A stretch of DNA of 64,000 nt from Afifella marina DSM 2698 (lineage in GTDB: Bacteria; Pseudomonadota; Alphaproteobacteria; Rhizobiales; Afifellaceae). The first letter of the stretch is position 1, and every line of letters starts with the position of its first letter. Under the pieces are notes generated by a model that was not told the origin of the DNA, did not search any database, and saw nothing but the letters and a program-made list of their open reading frames with translations. This document shows positions 36,401 through 45,120 of the stretch, piece after piece. The translations under genes were made by a program, and so were the position numbers. The stretch lies in the NCBI RefSeq assembly GCF_900102695.1, contig NZ_FMVW01000002.1, forward strand, positions 610,160 through 674,159, in the 5' to 3' direction.

Positions 36401-36799
36401 GAGCGCTGCGATCTGGTCGCGCCACAGCGCCATGCCGAAGGCCGTGCCGAGGCCGGCCCAGACGGCCGACATGAGAAGCGCGGTCCAAAACGGCGCGTAG
36501 GAAGGCCGTCTCTGCAGGGCGTAAAGAAGATTGCCGATGGAACGGACGTCGTCATTGGCCGCGCGTCGCGCTTTGCGCTCGCTGCTGCGCGACGATTCCG
36601 TCTCGGCGCGTTTTTCGGCTTTGGTGGGCGCTTCCGTCTTCTTGGAGCGGCCATTGTTGGCCGGCACGGGCTTCGCCGCCGCCGCACCTCCTGAAGCTCT
36701 CGCTGGACTGTTCGCCGCGGCGCCGAAGTCGATCCTCAGCGCTTCTTCGACCGCCGACAGAGCCGCTTCGGTCGATTCCGCTTTTGGTATTTTACCCAT
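30413..36799 (-). CDS. gpr: giant Growth Pole Ring (GPR/RgsE)-type polar growth protein
   Basis: 2128 aa from ATG 36799, preceded by GGAGCGAATGTC; the frame is open further upstream but lacks coding character. Residues 1-100 are charged and Ala-rich. TM helices lie near 102-125 and 146-167. A coiled-coil region follows and then hundreds of residues of apolipoprotein-like amphipathic helical repeats. A block of eight 40-residue units and a later block of seven 33-residue units stand out. A Pro/Ala-rich linker (about 1885-1985) precedes a conserved C-terminal domain (LYTIQGQKTFDEIRRKYERD, ending KVYTMLAHAAGRLS). Size, two TMs and repeats match Agrobacterium GPR and Sinorhizobium RgsE, needed for unipolar growth. 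Family identity is inferred from architecture. Confidence 0.85.
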   Translation of the reverse strand: MGKIPKAESTEAALSAVEEALRIDFGAAANSPARASGGAAAAKPVPANNGRSKKTEAPTKAEKRAETESSRSSERKARRAANDDVRSIGNLLYALQRRPSYAPFWTALLMSAVWAGLGTAFGMALWRDQIAALDSIEQLRQAPHLVALGVAIVVPVLLFWVMALMIWRSQEMRIVSRTMTEVALRLAEPENIAKESIVTVGQAIRREVASMGDGIERALARASELEVLVQNEVASLERSYTDNEMRVRRLVDELVNEREAILQNADRIKAAMGGAHETLTSDLAKTSDQILSTADEAARRIADLLVERTKNVTVDLSRAGDDFATSISSRTESLLERINQVSGQIGDTIDHRGEELVGRLNRSQSEATESFTERGSELLERIRAASEGLNELIASKGGELNDRIVEAQDRLNYTLTERSTALLENLGQSSQRIENAILVDGPALAERMSSRGEELAERMTSSSDHLTRQLTETSEALTSRLVTSSEEMTGRLLSSSEELSGRITTSSRQFTDRISSTGEELISRLETGGEDVAARITASADALNDRLGTTGADIAGRITIRGDELVEQLGARGDAIADRIGEKTEETASRLERASDIVVNTLDTRSRNVIDQLGQTGKSISVAMHTELEGVTQRLTDAERRLSTTGERVAGTVEEQVGRIETGFDQSADRLKGRLSEIEETVKGSAIRLEEAGDNVGERLRQNVDINVERFSGRLSEMEETVKSSAERLEEAGNGVAERFRQNIDVNVERLAGRLSDMENSVRGSAERLVETGDDVARRLGASIDGNADRLAGRLSEMEDSVRSSADRLEEAGNGVAERLRQNIDVNVERLAGRLSEMENSVRGSAERLVETGDDVAKRLGTSLDGNADRLAGRVAEMEDALRNSAGRLEQASDSAGQRLRQNIDVNVEHLAGRLSEMETSVFASATRLEEAGERVSERLGSSLDSNVDRLTGRLSDIEDTLRASAGRLEETGEHVSERLQRSVDGNVERLNVLFDDRGNTISETLDQKTAMLSTVLGERGQALGAMIDGHVAQVGETLDGRLGGFETRLKESAENVAIRLASSAETIEMAVSARLSNFENRVTARIGEVTQEFGERADGLSETLDDRLGRINTALDTRARQISDTLVARTREIATAFNEGQSEMTTSLDARLGELGETLTNKTQELSETIASRMIDVNASFGERLMAVEHSFADRANSLQATLTGTSDALNEKTETLNSMLTQRQNELASVIDSRSSILVETIENRGRFVIDGLENQNRILTDTFGTQAESFVEGLEGRTRDLTEALDSRRSGLMEDLERQRDSLFEGMEDRSRNTADAIRATSEESLSRLDDSARALLSNLSTHSHNIIDAVTGTNARFRTDIDSLLTRMEETNAQLTEVLGSSGEQLSAIESNLAGQAESLRNALSAAAQDTSTSTSILSDQIKTLRDVSTHVLRDITAIASQFDSQSESLSEAGRMLDEANRTMEGRISGSTEALEAMAQGLTGQAASVEEQLTRLTAMLSDTLGSAEERINSVADSLSSRASLSAQRATEELAQSLGAAEERVSAIASSLTSTASDSARQAAEELAASLAEAEERINAISGSLSTRAAMSARQAVEELAENLSQAEERIAALTGSLSSAASDTARSTSEELERTIGSAEERVASLAESLSAKTSMSVQTTSQELETTLTAAMQRINEVADALSARAAQSATGASEELEQTLSSAEQRVAQIAQALGRRAEEAARAAISQFETMRLAAIAEGQRTVESVEQARAELSERLADVTNGSDEKVRAASERLMSEISEAVESATERFAETAEKMRHAARDMKSELESAREDLRRGVKDMPEEARHASEAMRRAITEQIEAISALTDIVSRREGAAKRTAQPAATAPRREEPVEAAPQPHSLPRAANLETESTSDRAPITPRSTGTASASTPAAPAAAPASTPTPAQPAAQQTQWSERFARPAAPQPEPKPEPRPQGERRGWVADLLRRASSDESEYDTGPEPASAPTPQPAPATQNATPGRSPSQMVESLNSLSVDIARAIDHQAAVELWERYRKGERNVFTRRLYTIQGQKTFDEIRRKYERDGEFRRAVDHYIADFEKLLDQLAKRQKDPAMAQSYLASDTGKVYTMLAHAAGRLS
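31577..32269 (-). repeat. seven-unit 33-residue repeat block inside the GPR-like gene
   Basis: Seven 99-base units in frame, each starting with AEERI/V or a variant (AEERINSV, AEERVSAI, AEERINAI, AEERIAAL, AEERVASL, AMQRINEV, AEQRVAQI). Units share LS(S/T)RA...SARQA(A/V)EEL. The block encodes regularly spaced amphipathic helices near the C-terminal third of the protein. Confidence 0.85.
33827..34786 (-). repeat. eight-unit 40-residue repeat block inside the GPR-like gene
   Basis: Eight 120-base units of the form AGRLSEMExSVRxSAxRLEExG...RLRQNIDVNVERL. Units with NIDVNVERL and with SxDGNADRL tend to alternate in the middle of the block, giving a 240-base higher-order period. Neighbouring 240-base blocks are nearly identical at the DNA level, for example around 34261 and 34501. 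Confidence 0.9.
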
Positions 36800-37211
36800 G
36801 ACATTCGCTCCGGTCCGTACGCAACCACTCCAACGGACGCCGTGCCAGTCTCTGCCGGCATGCGAGGGTGACATATGCAGGGGCCACCCATTCTGGACGA
36901 TTCCTGCCACCCCCTTGGCTGTAGAACCGCCGCCGCCCGATACCGAACGCAGCCGTGTCGACCAAGACACAGCTGCGCCTTCCCATCAAAATGGGTGAAT
37001 GCATCCTAATATTTATGTAACGGCCTGAGAAGCCGGAATCACGGGATTTCCCGTTTCTGTGCACTTGTTTCATGAATAATATGAATGTGCTGCAGCCTAT
37101 CGTGCATGTAGCGAGCTAAGATTCGGGCTATTTTGGGGCACATGCGTGGCGGAAGCGGACGCCACCCAGGCCTTGGGGGCAAAACCATCCGCTTCCACGA
37201 AGGAACAGGCC
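36800..37211. other. intergenic region between the GPR-like gene and the HPt gene
   Basis: About 410 bases, AT-richer than the surroundings near 37000-37110. It holds a perfect ACGGGA-TT-TCCCGT dyad at 37041-37054, about 240 bases before the GPR-like start, and overlapping frames that do not look coding. No CtrA site (TTAA-N7-TTAA) was seen. The region must carry divergent promoters for both genes. Confidence 0.4.
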
Positions 37212-37529
37212 ATGGCGGAGGATGCTGCGGTCCTCAATGAGGCCCATCTCGACCGGCAGACGATGCACAACGAGGCTTTGAAGGTTGAGATCCTGTCGCT
37301 TTTCGTCACCGAAGCGGACCGGCTGCTCAATCAGGTCAAGGAGGCGAAGACCTCTTCTGCGCGAGGCGAGCGCGTGCACGCCCTCAAGGGGCTTGCCCGC
37401 AATGTCGGGGCCGAAAGGCTGGCTTTGGCGGCCGCACGCACCGAAGAACGGCTGAAAGCGGAGGGCTGCGACCTTGCGCCGCTCGAAGCCGCCGTGCAAG
37501 AGGTTGTGCGATATCTCGCCCGAACCTGA
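37212..37529 (+). CDS. stand-alone histidine phosphotransfer (HPt) domain protein
   Basis: 105 aa from ATG 37212, preceded by AAGGAACAGGCC; a GTG at 37146 would add 22 residues. The HPt signature is clear: RVHALKGLARNVGAERLALA with the phospho-accepting His, embedded in a four-helix bundle. It relays phosphate between a hybrid kinase and a response regulator, but the partners are not encoded beside it. It is unrelated to ChpT, which acts with CckA. Confidence 0.85.
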   Translation: MAEDAAVLNEAHLDRQTMHNEALKVEILSLFVTEADRLLNQVKEAKTSSARGERVHALKGLARNVGAERLALAAARTEERLKAEGCDLAPLEAAVQEVVRYLART

Positions 37530-37599
37530 CCTTGGGGTCACCTGCGACACGCGGGCACCCGTTTTGTGCCCTTCTTGACATCGCCCGCCGCGTCCCTAA

Positions 37600-38972
<1,373 letters not shown>

Positions 38973-39035
38973 GATGGCGAGCCCCGTCGGCCGCTGCGAA
39001 GCGGGCGAGGGGCAGTTTCTTGCGATTGGGGAAAA

Positions 39036-39059
39036 TTGGCGGCTTCGGCCGCCTTTTTT
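39036..39059 (+). terminator. intrinsic terminator after the ferredoxin reductase gene
   Basis: GGCGGC, TTCG tetraloop, GCCGCC, then TTTTTT; 64 bases after the stop. Confidence 0.92.
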
Positions 39060-39112
39060 GTGGCCTGATCTCTGTTCCGCGGAGCGGCGCTACCGGCTGC
39101 GCGTGAAGCCCG

Positions 39113-40330
39113 CTAGAGGCGCAGCATCAGATTGGCCAGGCGCGAGCGCAAAGGCAGAGGCAGAGCGTAATACAAACGCTTCAGCCGCGGTTTGCCGTAG
39201 CCCAAGACGGCGCGCAGGTAAAATCCGCCCCGCCAGCTCAGCGGCACGCCGAAATCGTGCACGAGGACCTCACCTGTCTCCCATTCGTGCTTGTTGCGGT
39301 AGCGTGGCGGGAGCATGTCGTAGCGCGTGATGCCGTTCTGAACGCACCAGCGCAAAACCATCTCCGTCAGAACGTTGCCAGGGCCGAAGCGGCCGTATTC
39401 CGGCGCGAAGGCTCCGAGAAAGAGGAGGTAGTCGCCCCCCAGCCGGTAGGCGATCTCTGTGGCGACGGGGCGTCCTCCGACCGTCAGGCGCGCGGCGGTC
39501 ATTCCGGTTTTCACGTCGGCTCCACCATGACGCTCGGCGAAGGCTTCCAGGCACTGATTGGTGCGCTCGTCCAGGAATGCGCGGCTTAGAAAGCCTTTCT
39601 CCGTCAGCCATGCGCGCTTCATCTCTGTCGCCTCGCGCAGCCATTGCCGCGTCGTCGGACCGTCGGGCGCCACTTCGAGGCGGAGCTCGCCTTCTTCGGC
39701 GAGGGCGACGATGCGCTTTTTCTGGTGGCGTTTGACTTTTCCTTTGCGGCCGGCAAGCGCCGTCTCGACGTCACCTGAGGAGAGGTCGACAAACGGTGCG
39801 CCGTCTTCCTCGCCCAGCGCGACGGTCTGCGGCGGCAGCACGGCGGCGAGTGCGGAATCGGCCCGCACGCGCTCCATCAGAATGAGATCGATGCCGGCTC
39901 GCTCCATTTCGGCGAGAGCCGGTGCGAAGAGCGAGGCGGCCTCGTTTTTGTGCTCGACCAGAATGTCTTCGTATTGCGCGACGGGGGCGCCGGCGGTCTG
40001 CGTCAGCTTCAATGGGCCGATCTTCCAGAAGGCGAGAGGCCAGATCAACACGACCTGGCCGTTGCGGCGAACGACGACGCATTTGAAGCCGACCTTCGGA
40101 TCGCTCGCAAAATGCTCCGCCCATATCGCCAGATGCTGCGGGGTCTGAAAAATGCGGCCGCGAGGAGAGGCGTCGATCAGCCTTTGCCAATCGGACGTGA
40201 GCGACAGCAATGCGGCCGGACCTTCCACGATCGTCGCGTCGAGCGCTGGCGTGGCTGTTGGAGCGGGAGGCTCTGCCTGATCTTCAGTTTCCGACTTAAC
40301 GACGAGATCCAACGATTGTGCGGTCGACAT
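39113..40330 (-). CDS. FemAB/CelD-type GNAT acyltransferase
   Basis: 405 aa from ATG 40330, preceded by CCGGAGGGGGAAACCGC. It has the GNAT-like double fold of the BcsL/CelD group: SDWQRLIDASPRGRIFQTPQ near the N-terminus, VKRHQKKRIVALAEEGELRL mid-way and the acetyl-CoA binding YRLGGDYLLFLGAFAPEYG toward the end. Family members modify exopolysaccharides, cellulose or cell-surface glycans; the substrate here is unknown. Confidence 0.8.
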   Translation of the reverse strand: MSTAQSLDLVVKSETEDQAEPPAPTATPALDATIVEGPAALLSLTSDWQRLIDASPRGRIFQTPQHLAIWAEHFASDPKVGFKCVVVRRNGQVVLIWPLAFWKIGPLKLTQTAGAPVAQYEDILVEHKNEAASLFAPALAEMERAGIDLILMERVRADSALAAVLPPQTVALGEEDGAPFVDLSSGDVETALAGRKGKVKRHQKKRIVALAEEGELRLEVAPDGPTTRQWLREATEMKRAWLTEKGFLSRAFLDERTNQCLEAFAERHGGADVKTGMTAARLTVGGRPVATEIAYRLGGDYLLFLGAFAPEYGRFGPGNVLTEMVLRWCVQNGITRYDMLPPRYRNKHEWETGEVLVHDFGVPLSWRGGFYLRAVLGYGKPRLKRLYYALPLPLRSRLANLMLRL

Positions 40331-40403
40331 GCGGTTTCCCCCTCCGGTGGCCGGAAGGTGAGGCTGAAACGTGAAGATTCCCGAAAACCGGTCCCGCCGT
40401 CCG

Positions 40404-40982
40404 CTATTTGTTACCGGGTTCGATCGATCCTGTGATGGCCGGATCGTAGATCGGCAGCGAATCGGAGCCGGCTCTCGCAAATCCCATTGCTGCAACAGGA
40501 ATAGAGCGTCGCGAGTTCGGATCATAGAGCGAAAGGAGGATGGTCATCTTGCCGTCGCCTGCCGGCTCGGCATCCAGGAGCCCCTGCAGTTCGCCGCGCA
40601 TCAGCTTCAACATGAAGCCTTCGCCGTCGCGCTCGCCGACGATATTGGCGCCGTCGCCTTCCGCGCCGTCCATGAACGAGCCGAAAAAGCGCTTCTGGTC
40701 GCCGTTGTAGCGCAGCCTTGCGTAAACAGGCGCGGAGAGCGAACCGGTCCAGCATTTTCCGGTCATGCCGAACGCCATCATGCTGCGGCTCGGATCACCG
40801 TTCAGCGCGCAATGGAAGCGGAGGCCGCTTTCCGGACCGATCAAAAGACGGCCGCTGCCGCGCCATTCGCCCCCGAACCGCTCCATGAAGGCAACAGCGT
40901 CCTCATCGGCGGCTGCGGCCGGCTGAGGGGCAAGCGCAGGAATGCAGATTGCAAGAGCTGCAACGAAAAAAGCGCGCAACAT
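40404..40982 (-). CDS. secreted conserved hypothetical protein
   Basis: 192 aa from ATG 40982 with GGAG 9 bases upstream. Signal peptide (FFVAALAICIPALA, cut at AAA-DED). The mature domain begins with FMERFGGEWRGSGRL and keeps ALNG, GKCWTGSL and YDPNSRRSIPVAAMGFARAG stretches, a beta-rich lipocalin-like pattern. No named family recognised. The acetyltransferase gene lies downstream on the same strand. Confidence 0.65.
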   Translation of the reverse strand: MLRAFFVAALAICIPALAPQPAAAADEDAVAFMERFGGEWRGSGRLLIGPESGLRFHCALNGDPSRSMMAFGMTGKCWTGSLSAPVYARLRYNGDQKRFFGSFMDGAEGDGANIVGERDGEGFMLKLMRGELQGLLDAEPAGDGKMTILLSLYDPNSRRSIPVAAMGFARAGSDSLPIYDPAITGSIEPGNK

Positions 40983-41041
40983 CAATGGCTCCGAATGTGG
41001 CGTGGCCTGAACTGACGATCAGCCTAGGAGCCAAATGACAA

Positions 41042-42091
41042 TCATTCGTTAACCCTACGAGCATTTCGTGGGGATGTTGCGACGACCTCCTGGCGCGAGG
41101 CCGAAAATGAAATCAGATCGCCAGCCAGATCCTTGAGGCGGGGCCGCGGCTGCGCCACGAACGGCACCGGGCGACAAACATCGAGCGCGGACAGGCCGAT
41201 GCGGGCCGTCATGAGGCCATTGACGACGCCTTCTCCGAGCCGCGCGGAGAGGCGCGCTGCGAGGCCCTGACCCACCACCTGCTGCAAGAGCGTGTCGCCG
41301 ATGGCGATCGTTCCCGTCACCGCGAGATGGCTGACGACGGCACCCGTCAGGCGCATCAGACCGATCACACCGGGTCGGCCGCCGTAAATGGCGGCGACGC
41401 GGCGAATGAGGCCGAGGCAGGCAATCAAGACATAGGCCACGTCGATGAGCGCACGTGGGCTGACTGCCGTGACCACGGAGACGCGCTGTGAGGCGCTCGA
41501 GATCGCCTGCTTGGCGCGCTGGTCCAGTGTCGCGACGAGATCGCGCTCGGCAAGGCGAATGAGATCGGAACCATCCATGACCGCGCCGAGATGCTCCTTG
41601 AGCTGCCGGCGACCCTGGGCGGTATCTGCCCGGTCGGCGTATTGATGGATCAGCTCTTTAACGACTTTGCGCGCCTTGTCGGGATCGTTTTCTTCGTAGG
41701 CGGCGTCTGCTGTCAGGCGCAAGCGGGCGATCGCCTTGAGCCGCGCGAGCCCAAGGATTTCCCGGCCGATGATGGCGCCGAGCGCGAGAAGAAAAAGACC
41801 AAGACAGACAAGGCCGACCCAGCCGAGCCAGTCGGCGCGTGTGAACAGACTGCGAATGAGATCGTCGATGGCGATGCCGACGGCGAGCGACAGGAGCGCT
41901 CCAGCCGATGCGACGATGAGCCGGCCCCAGCGGATGCCGTTCTTCTTGGGCTCGATGATGGTCGAGACGGCCCGGTCGGCATCCGTTTCCTCGGGGTCGA
42001 GCTCCTCCCAGACCTCTTCCTCGATCTCGGCTTCGCCGGGCTCGTCGAGGCGGAAGGCTTCCGGGGCGCGGCGGGTCTCCGAGGCAGTCAT
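41042..42091 (-). CDS. ycjF: YcjF family membrane protein (DUF697)
   Basis: 349 aa with two central TM segments (about 65-115: LIVASAGALLSLAVGIAIDD, GWVGLVCLGLFLLALGAIIG) and a conserved C-terminal part (SPRALIDVAYVLIACLGLIR, GGRPGVIGLMRLTGAVVSHL). This is the TIGR01620/DUF697 pattern. In E. coli ycjXF lies beside the phage-shock genes; its function is unknown. It overlaps ycjX by 4 bases. Confidence 0.85.
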   Translation of the reverse strand: MTASETRRAPEAFRLDEPGEAEIEEEVWEELDPEETDADRAVSTIIEPKKNGIRWGRLIVASAGALLSLAVGIAIDDLIRSLFTRADWLGWVGLVCLGLFLLALGAIIGREILGLARLKAIARLRLTADAAYEENDPDKARKVVKELIHQYADRADTAQGRRQLKEHLGAVMDGSDLIRLAERDLVATLDQRAKQAISSASQRVSVVTAVSPRALIDVAYVLIACLGLIRRVAAIYGGRPGVIGLMRLTGAVVSHLAVTGTIAIGDTLLQQVVGQGLAARLSARLGEGVVNGLMTARIGLSALDVCRPVPFVAQPRPRLKDLAGDLISFSASRQEVVATSPRNARRVNE

Positions 42092-43584
42092 TGCAGCCGG
42101 TCTCCGACAAGAAATTGCAGGGCCTGATCGAGGCGTATGTGCGGCAGTGAGAGTTTCAGGCCGGTTTCACTCCGCTCCACCCGGGGCGGGCGGAAGCGCA
42201 GATAGCGCAGCGCCAGGGTGTCGTCGTGGGCTTCCTCTGCAAGGTCCCTCGGCTTCGACTGGAACTGCCGGGCGGCTTCGAAAATCGATTCCGGATCTTT
42301 CGGCAAGTCCCCGGGAAACAAGGCGATTTCGCTCGCGCCGTCATAGACTTCACCGGCGACTTCTTCGCCTTCGAGTGGCACTCCTGCGATCGCGGGAAGC
42401 TTGCGGCCGCCACGGGTCACCGTGACCTCCCGGGTGGCGCGGACTGCCGCCATCGGCATAACGCTGACCTCGGCACCGGCAAATTCCGCGCGTTTTGCGG
42501 CCTTCTCGGTCAGGCGTGCGAGCAGGGCGCCGAGATTGTCGTGGTCGGAGCGATGGACATGGTCGGCCTTCGTCGCCGCGAACAGGATCTTGTCGATCCG
42601 GCGGCTCAAGATCGAAGTCAGCCAGCTCGCACGACCAGGCCGGAAGCAGGCGAGGACGTCGGCCAGCGCCTGTTCGAGATCACGCAAGGCCGCCGGACCC
42701 GCATTGAGCGCGGCCAGCATGTCGACGAGCACGATTTGCCGGTCGAGCCGGGCGAAATGGTTGCGGAAGAATGGCTTCACCACATGCGTCCGGTAGGATT
42801 CATAACGGCGCGCCATCATGGCGGCGAGGCTGTCCTGCACCGGTTCGCGGTCGGGCGCGATATCGAGCGGCGAAAAAGTGAGGGCGGGGGAGCCTTCAAG
42901 GTCGCCAGGCATCAAAAAACGACCGGGCGGCAGCATCGAAAGCGCATATTCGTCGGCACGGGCCGCGCGCAGATACGACGTGAAGGCGCCGGCGAGCTCC
43001 TGCGCCTTCAATTCATCGGCCGGCGCGTCGGGATCGACGCCCTGCAGACGGTGGTGCCATTCGGCCGCGAGCTGCTGGCGATGCGGTTCGCGCGACATGG
43101 CAACGGCCTCTGCCGACCATTCGCCATAACTCTTGTTGAGAAGAGCGAGATCGAGAAGCCATTCGCCAGGATAATCGACGATATCGAGATCGAGCCGGCC
43201 CGGCCCGAAGGTCCGTTTCCAGGTGCTCGCCGATTCGTATTCCAGAGTGACGCGCAATTCGCTGATGCGTCTCGTCGAGCGCGGCCAGATGCGGGCATCG
43301 ACGAGATTGCGCACATGCGATTCGTAATCGAAGCGTGGGACGGCGTCGTCGGGCTGCGGCTGCAGCTTGGCTCCGGCGAGCCTGCCAGAGGCGTAGGCGT
43401 CGAAGAGCGGAAGCCGCCCGCCATGGATGAGATTGTGAACGAGTGCGGTGATGAAGACCGTTTTGCCGGCACGCGACAGGCCGGTGACGCCGAGCCTCAG
43501 GGTCGACGGGCCGCCGAGCACGCCTTCCAGGAGATTGTCGAATGCGTATCTGGCTTCGTCGGCGAGGGTGATGATGGATGCCAC
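42088..43584 (-). CDS. ycjX: YcjX family P-loop ATPase/GTPase
   Basis: 498 aa. Walker A GLSRAGKTVFITAL near residue 35, DIVDYPGEWLLDL in the switch region and VDMLAALNAGPAALRDLEQA in the C-terminal half, all typical of YcjX (DUF463). It is thought to couple nucleotide binding to envelope stress adaptation, with YcjF as membrane partner. First of the two-gene operon. Confidence 0.87.
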   Translation of the reverse strand: MASIITLADEARYAFDNLLEGVLGGPSTLRLGVTGLSRAGKTVFITALVHNLIHGGRLPLFDAYASGRLAGAKLQPQPDDAVPRFDYESHVRNLVDARIWPRSTRRISELRVTLEYESASTWKRTFGPGRLDLDIVDYPGEWLLDLALLNKSYGEWSAEAVAMSREPHRQQLAAEWHHRLQGVDPDAPADELKAQELAGAFTSYLRAARADEYALSMLPPGRFLMPGDLEGSPALTFSPLDIAPDREPVQDSLAAMMARRYESYRTHVVKPFFRNHFARLDRQIVLVDMLAALNAGPAALRDLEQALADVLACFRPGRASWLTSILSRRIDKILFAATKADHVHRSDHDNLGALLARLTEKAAKRAEFAGAEVSVMPMAAVRATREVTVTRGGRKLPAIAGVPLEGEEVAGEVYDGASEIALFPGDLPKDPESIFEAARQFQSKPRDLAEEAHDDTLALRYLRFRPPRVERSETGLKLSLPHIRLDQALQFLVGDRLQ

Positions 43585-43648
43585 TGAGTTCAGGCTCGTT
43601 TTGCGCGCTTTATATGGGCAGAGGCGGTCGCTGGTGCAAAGCGTGCCG

Positions 43649-44164
43649 TCACGACGTCAGATCGGCCGGCCTGACATATCCCGTCAGGCGTCCCGAGCCC
43701 GTCTTCAGCTCCGCCCAGGGCGCGTCGAATTCCAGGATCGAGAGAGTGCCGCTCGGATATTTCACCGCGAGACGCGCCATGTCGTGCGATGCTCCATCTC
43801 CTGCAAGGCTCAAGGCCGCTTCATAGGTCATCGGGTTGTGCCCGACGACGAGACAGCACCGGGCCTCGCCCGCCTCGTTTCGAAGCACCGCCTGATAATC
43901 GCCGTCATTCTCTTCGTAGAGAACTTCCGGGAAACGCACGTCCTCCGGCAGCTGCAGGCTTTTGGCGACGAGTTCGAGCGTTTCGCGGGTGCGCTTGGAC
44001 GGCGAGCACAACACCAGGTCCGGCGCCAATCCCTCCGCAGCCATAAAGGCGCCCATCGCCTCGGCGGCTTCGCGGCCACGCGCATTGAGCGGGCGCTCGA
44101 AGTCGGTGCGGGCGCCGGAATGCCAATCCGACTTGGCGTGACGTAGGAGGAGCAATTTCGGCAT
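43649..44164 (-). CDS. sixA: SixA-type phosphohistidine phosphatase
   Basis: 171 aa. Phosphoglycerate-mutase-like fold with the RHxKSxW motif (LLRHAKSDWHSG) carrying the nucleophilic His, ARTDFERPLNARG, CSPSKRTRETLEL and the second catalytic HNPMTYEAALSL. Such phosphatases remove phosphate from phosphohistidine, for example on HPt domains. A start at 44167 (double ATG) is equally possible. It is unlinked here to a kinase operon. Confidence 0.87.
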   Translation of the reverse strand: MPKLLLLRHAKSDWHSGARTDFERPLNARGREAAEAMGAFMAAEGLAPDLVLCSPSKRTRETLELVAKSLQLPEDVRFPEVLYEENDGDYQAVLRNEAGEARCCLVVGHNPMTYEAALSLAGDGASHDMARLAVKYPSGTLSILEFDAPWAELKTGSGRLTGYVRPADLTS

Positions 44165-44226
44165 CATTGCGACTTAGACGAAACGCGGAGGAAGGAGCAA
44201 GCTTCACCTCATTCATGGTGCGGCGT

Positions 44227-45120
44227 CTATTGTCGCGCAGCCGCAGTTTCGCTTGCGTCGGTATCTGGCGCATCCGTGACGAGACGGTAGTCGGCAAGCT
44301 CTTCCAGAGTGAAAAGATAAAGCTGGTTCTTCGGCGTTTCCATGGCGTGGATCCAAACGCGTGGGTCGACGCCGAAGTCGATCAACAGGGCCTGGGCTTC
44401 GGCAGAAACCCTTTGTGCGTGGTCGAAGCCATCGGAAAGCGAGCCGAGCGCATCTGCGCCCTTCATCGCATAGATCTGATGAACGCCGATCCAGGCCTTC
44501 TTGCCGGCATGGCGTTCGACGCCTGATGCGAAAACGAGGGGGCAGGAGGAGGCGCAATACCCCTCGGCTGCAATCCGGGTGTTGAACTCATGCTCGCGGA
44601 TCTGGCGAGCCATCGACATGGCGTCGGCAACTGAGCCGCCCGGCGAGTGAAGCAAGACTTCTGTCCCGGCGGAGAAATCATTGTCCTGGAGGAAGCGCTC
44701 GAACTCTCCGGCGCTGCCCGGCACGATGGTGCCTTCGATGGAGATCGTCTCGTCGTTGAGTGCACGGAAGCGAACAGGCTCGGCCTCCTCGAAACTGCGG
44801 GGAGGTTGTCGCCTTGGTGCGCCATCGCGATCGGGGGAGACCGGCCGCGTCTGCGGCAGATAGGGGCGGACCTGATCGCCGGGGGCGGGGCGCGGCATGG
44901 TCACCGGCTCTCTGGCCGGATTGACGAAAGGATCGGCCCGACGTTCATCGACGAGCGCTTTCAGGTCGAAGCCGACCATCGCCACGGAAAGTGCCACGAG
45001 GCCGAAGAAGACGCCTTTGAGGATCGTGCCTTCCGGCAATTGCCGGATGCGTTCGGCAAGCCCCGCCTCGGGCGCCACGGCCTCCCCAGCATTCGAGGGC
45101 TCAGGAGCTGACATTACCAT
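44227..45120 (-). CDS. membrane-anchored ClpP-like serine protease (COG3904 type)
   Basis: 297 aa. One TM helix near 36-52 (GVFFGLVALSVAMVGF), then a Pro-rich linker (about 55-105) and a ClpP/crotonase-fold domain: LLHSPGGSVADAMSMARQI and YCASSCPLVFASGVERHA, where the CASSC serine is likely the nucleophile and the His of the fold is GVHQIYAM. Catalytic Asp is not certain. It overlaps the upstream membrane gene by 20 bases, so the two are co-translated. Confidence 0.78.
   Translation of the reverse strand: MVMSAPEPSNAGEAVAPEAGLAERIRQLPEGTILKGVFFGLVALSVAMVGFDLKALVDERRADPFVNPAREPVTMPRPAPGDQVRPYLPQTRPVSPDRDGAPRRQPPRSFEEAEPVRFRALNDETISIEGTIVPGSAGEFERFLQDNDFSAGTEVLLHSPGGSVADAMSMARQIREHEFNTRIAAEGYCASSCPLVFASGVERHAGKKAWIGVHQIYAMKGADALGSLSDGFDHAQRVSAEAQALLIDFGVDPRVWIHAMETPKNQLYLFTLEELADYRLVTDAPDTDASETAAARQ

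Noticed and set aside
35405..36694. 429-aa plus-strand frame antisense to the N-terminal part of the GPR-like gene
   Set aside because: Same explanation as for the 804-aa frame; no ribosome site and no recognisable domain.
36800..37211. CtrA sites in the GPR-like promoter region
   Set aside because: No TTAA half-sites at the right spacing were found.
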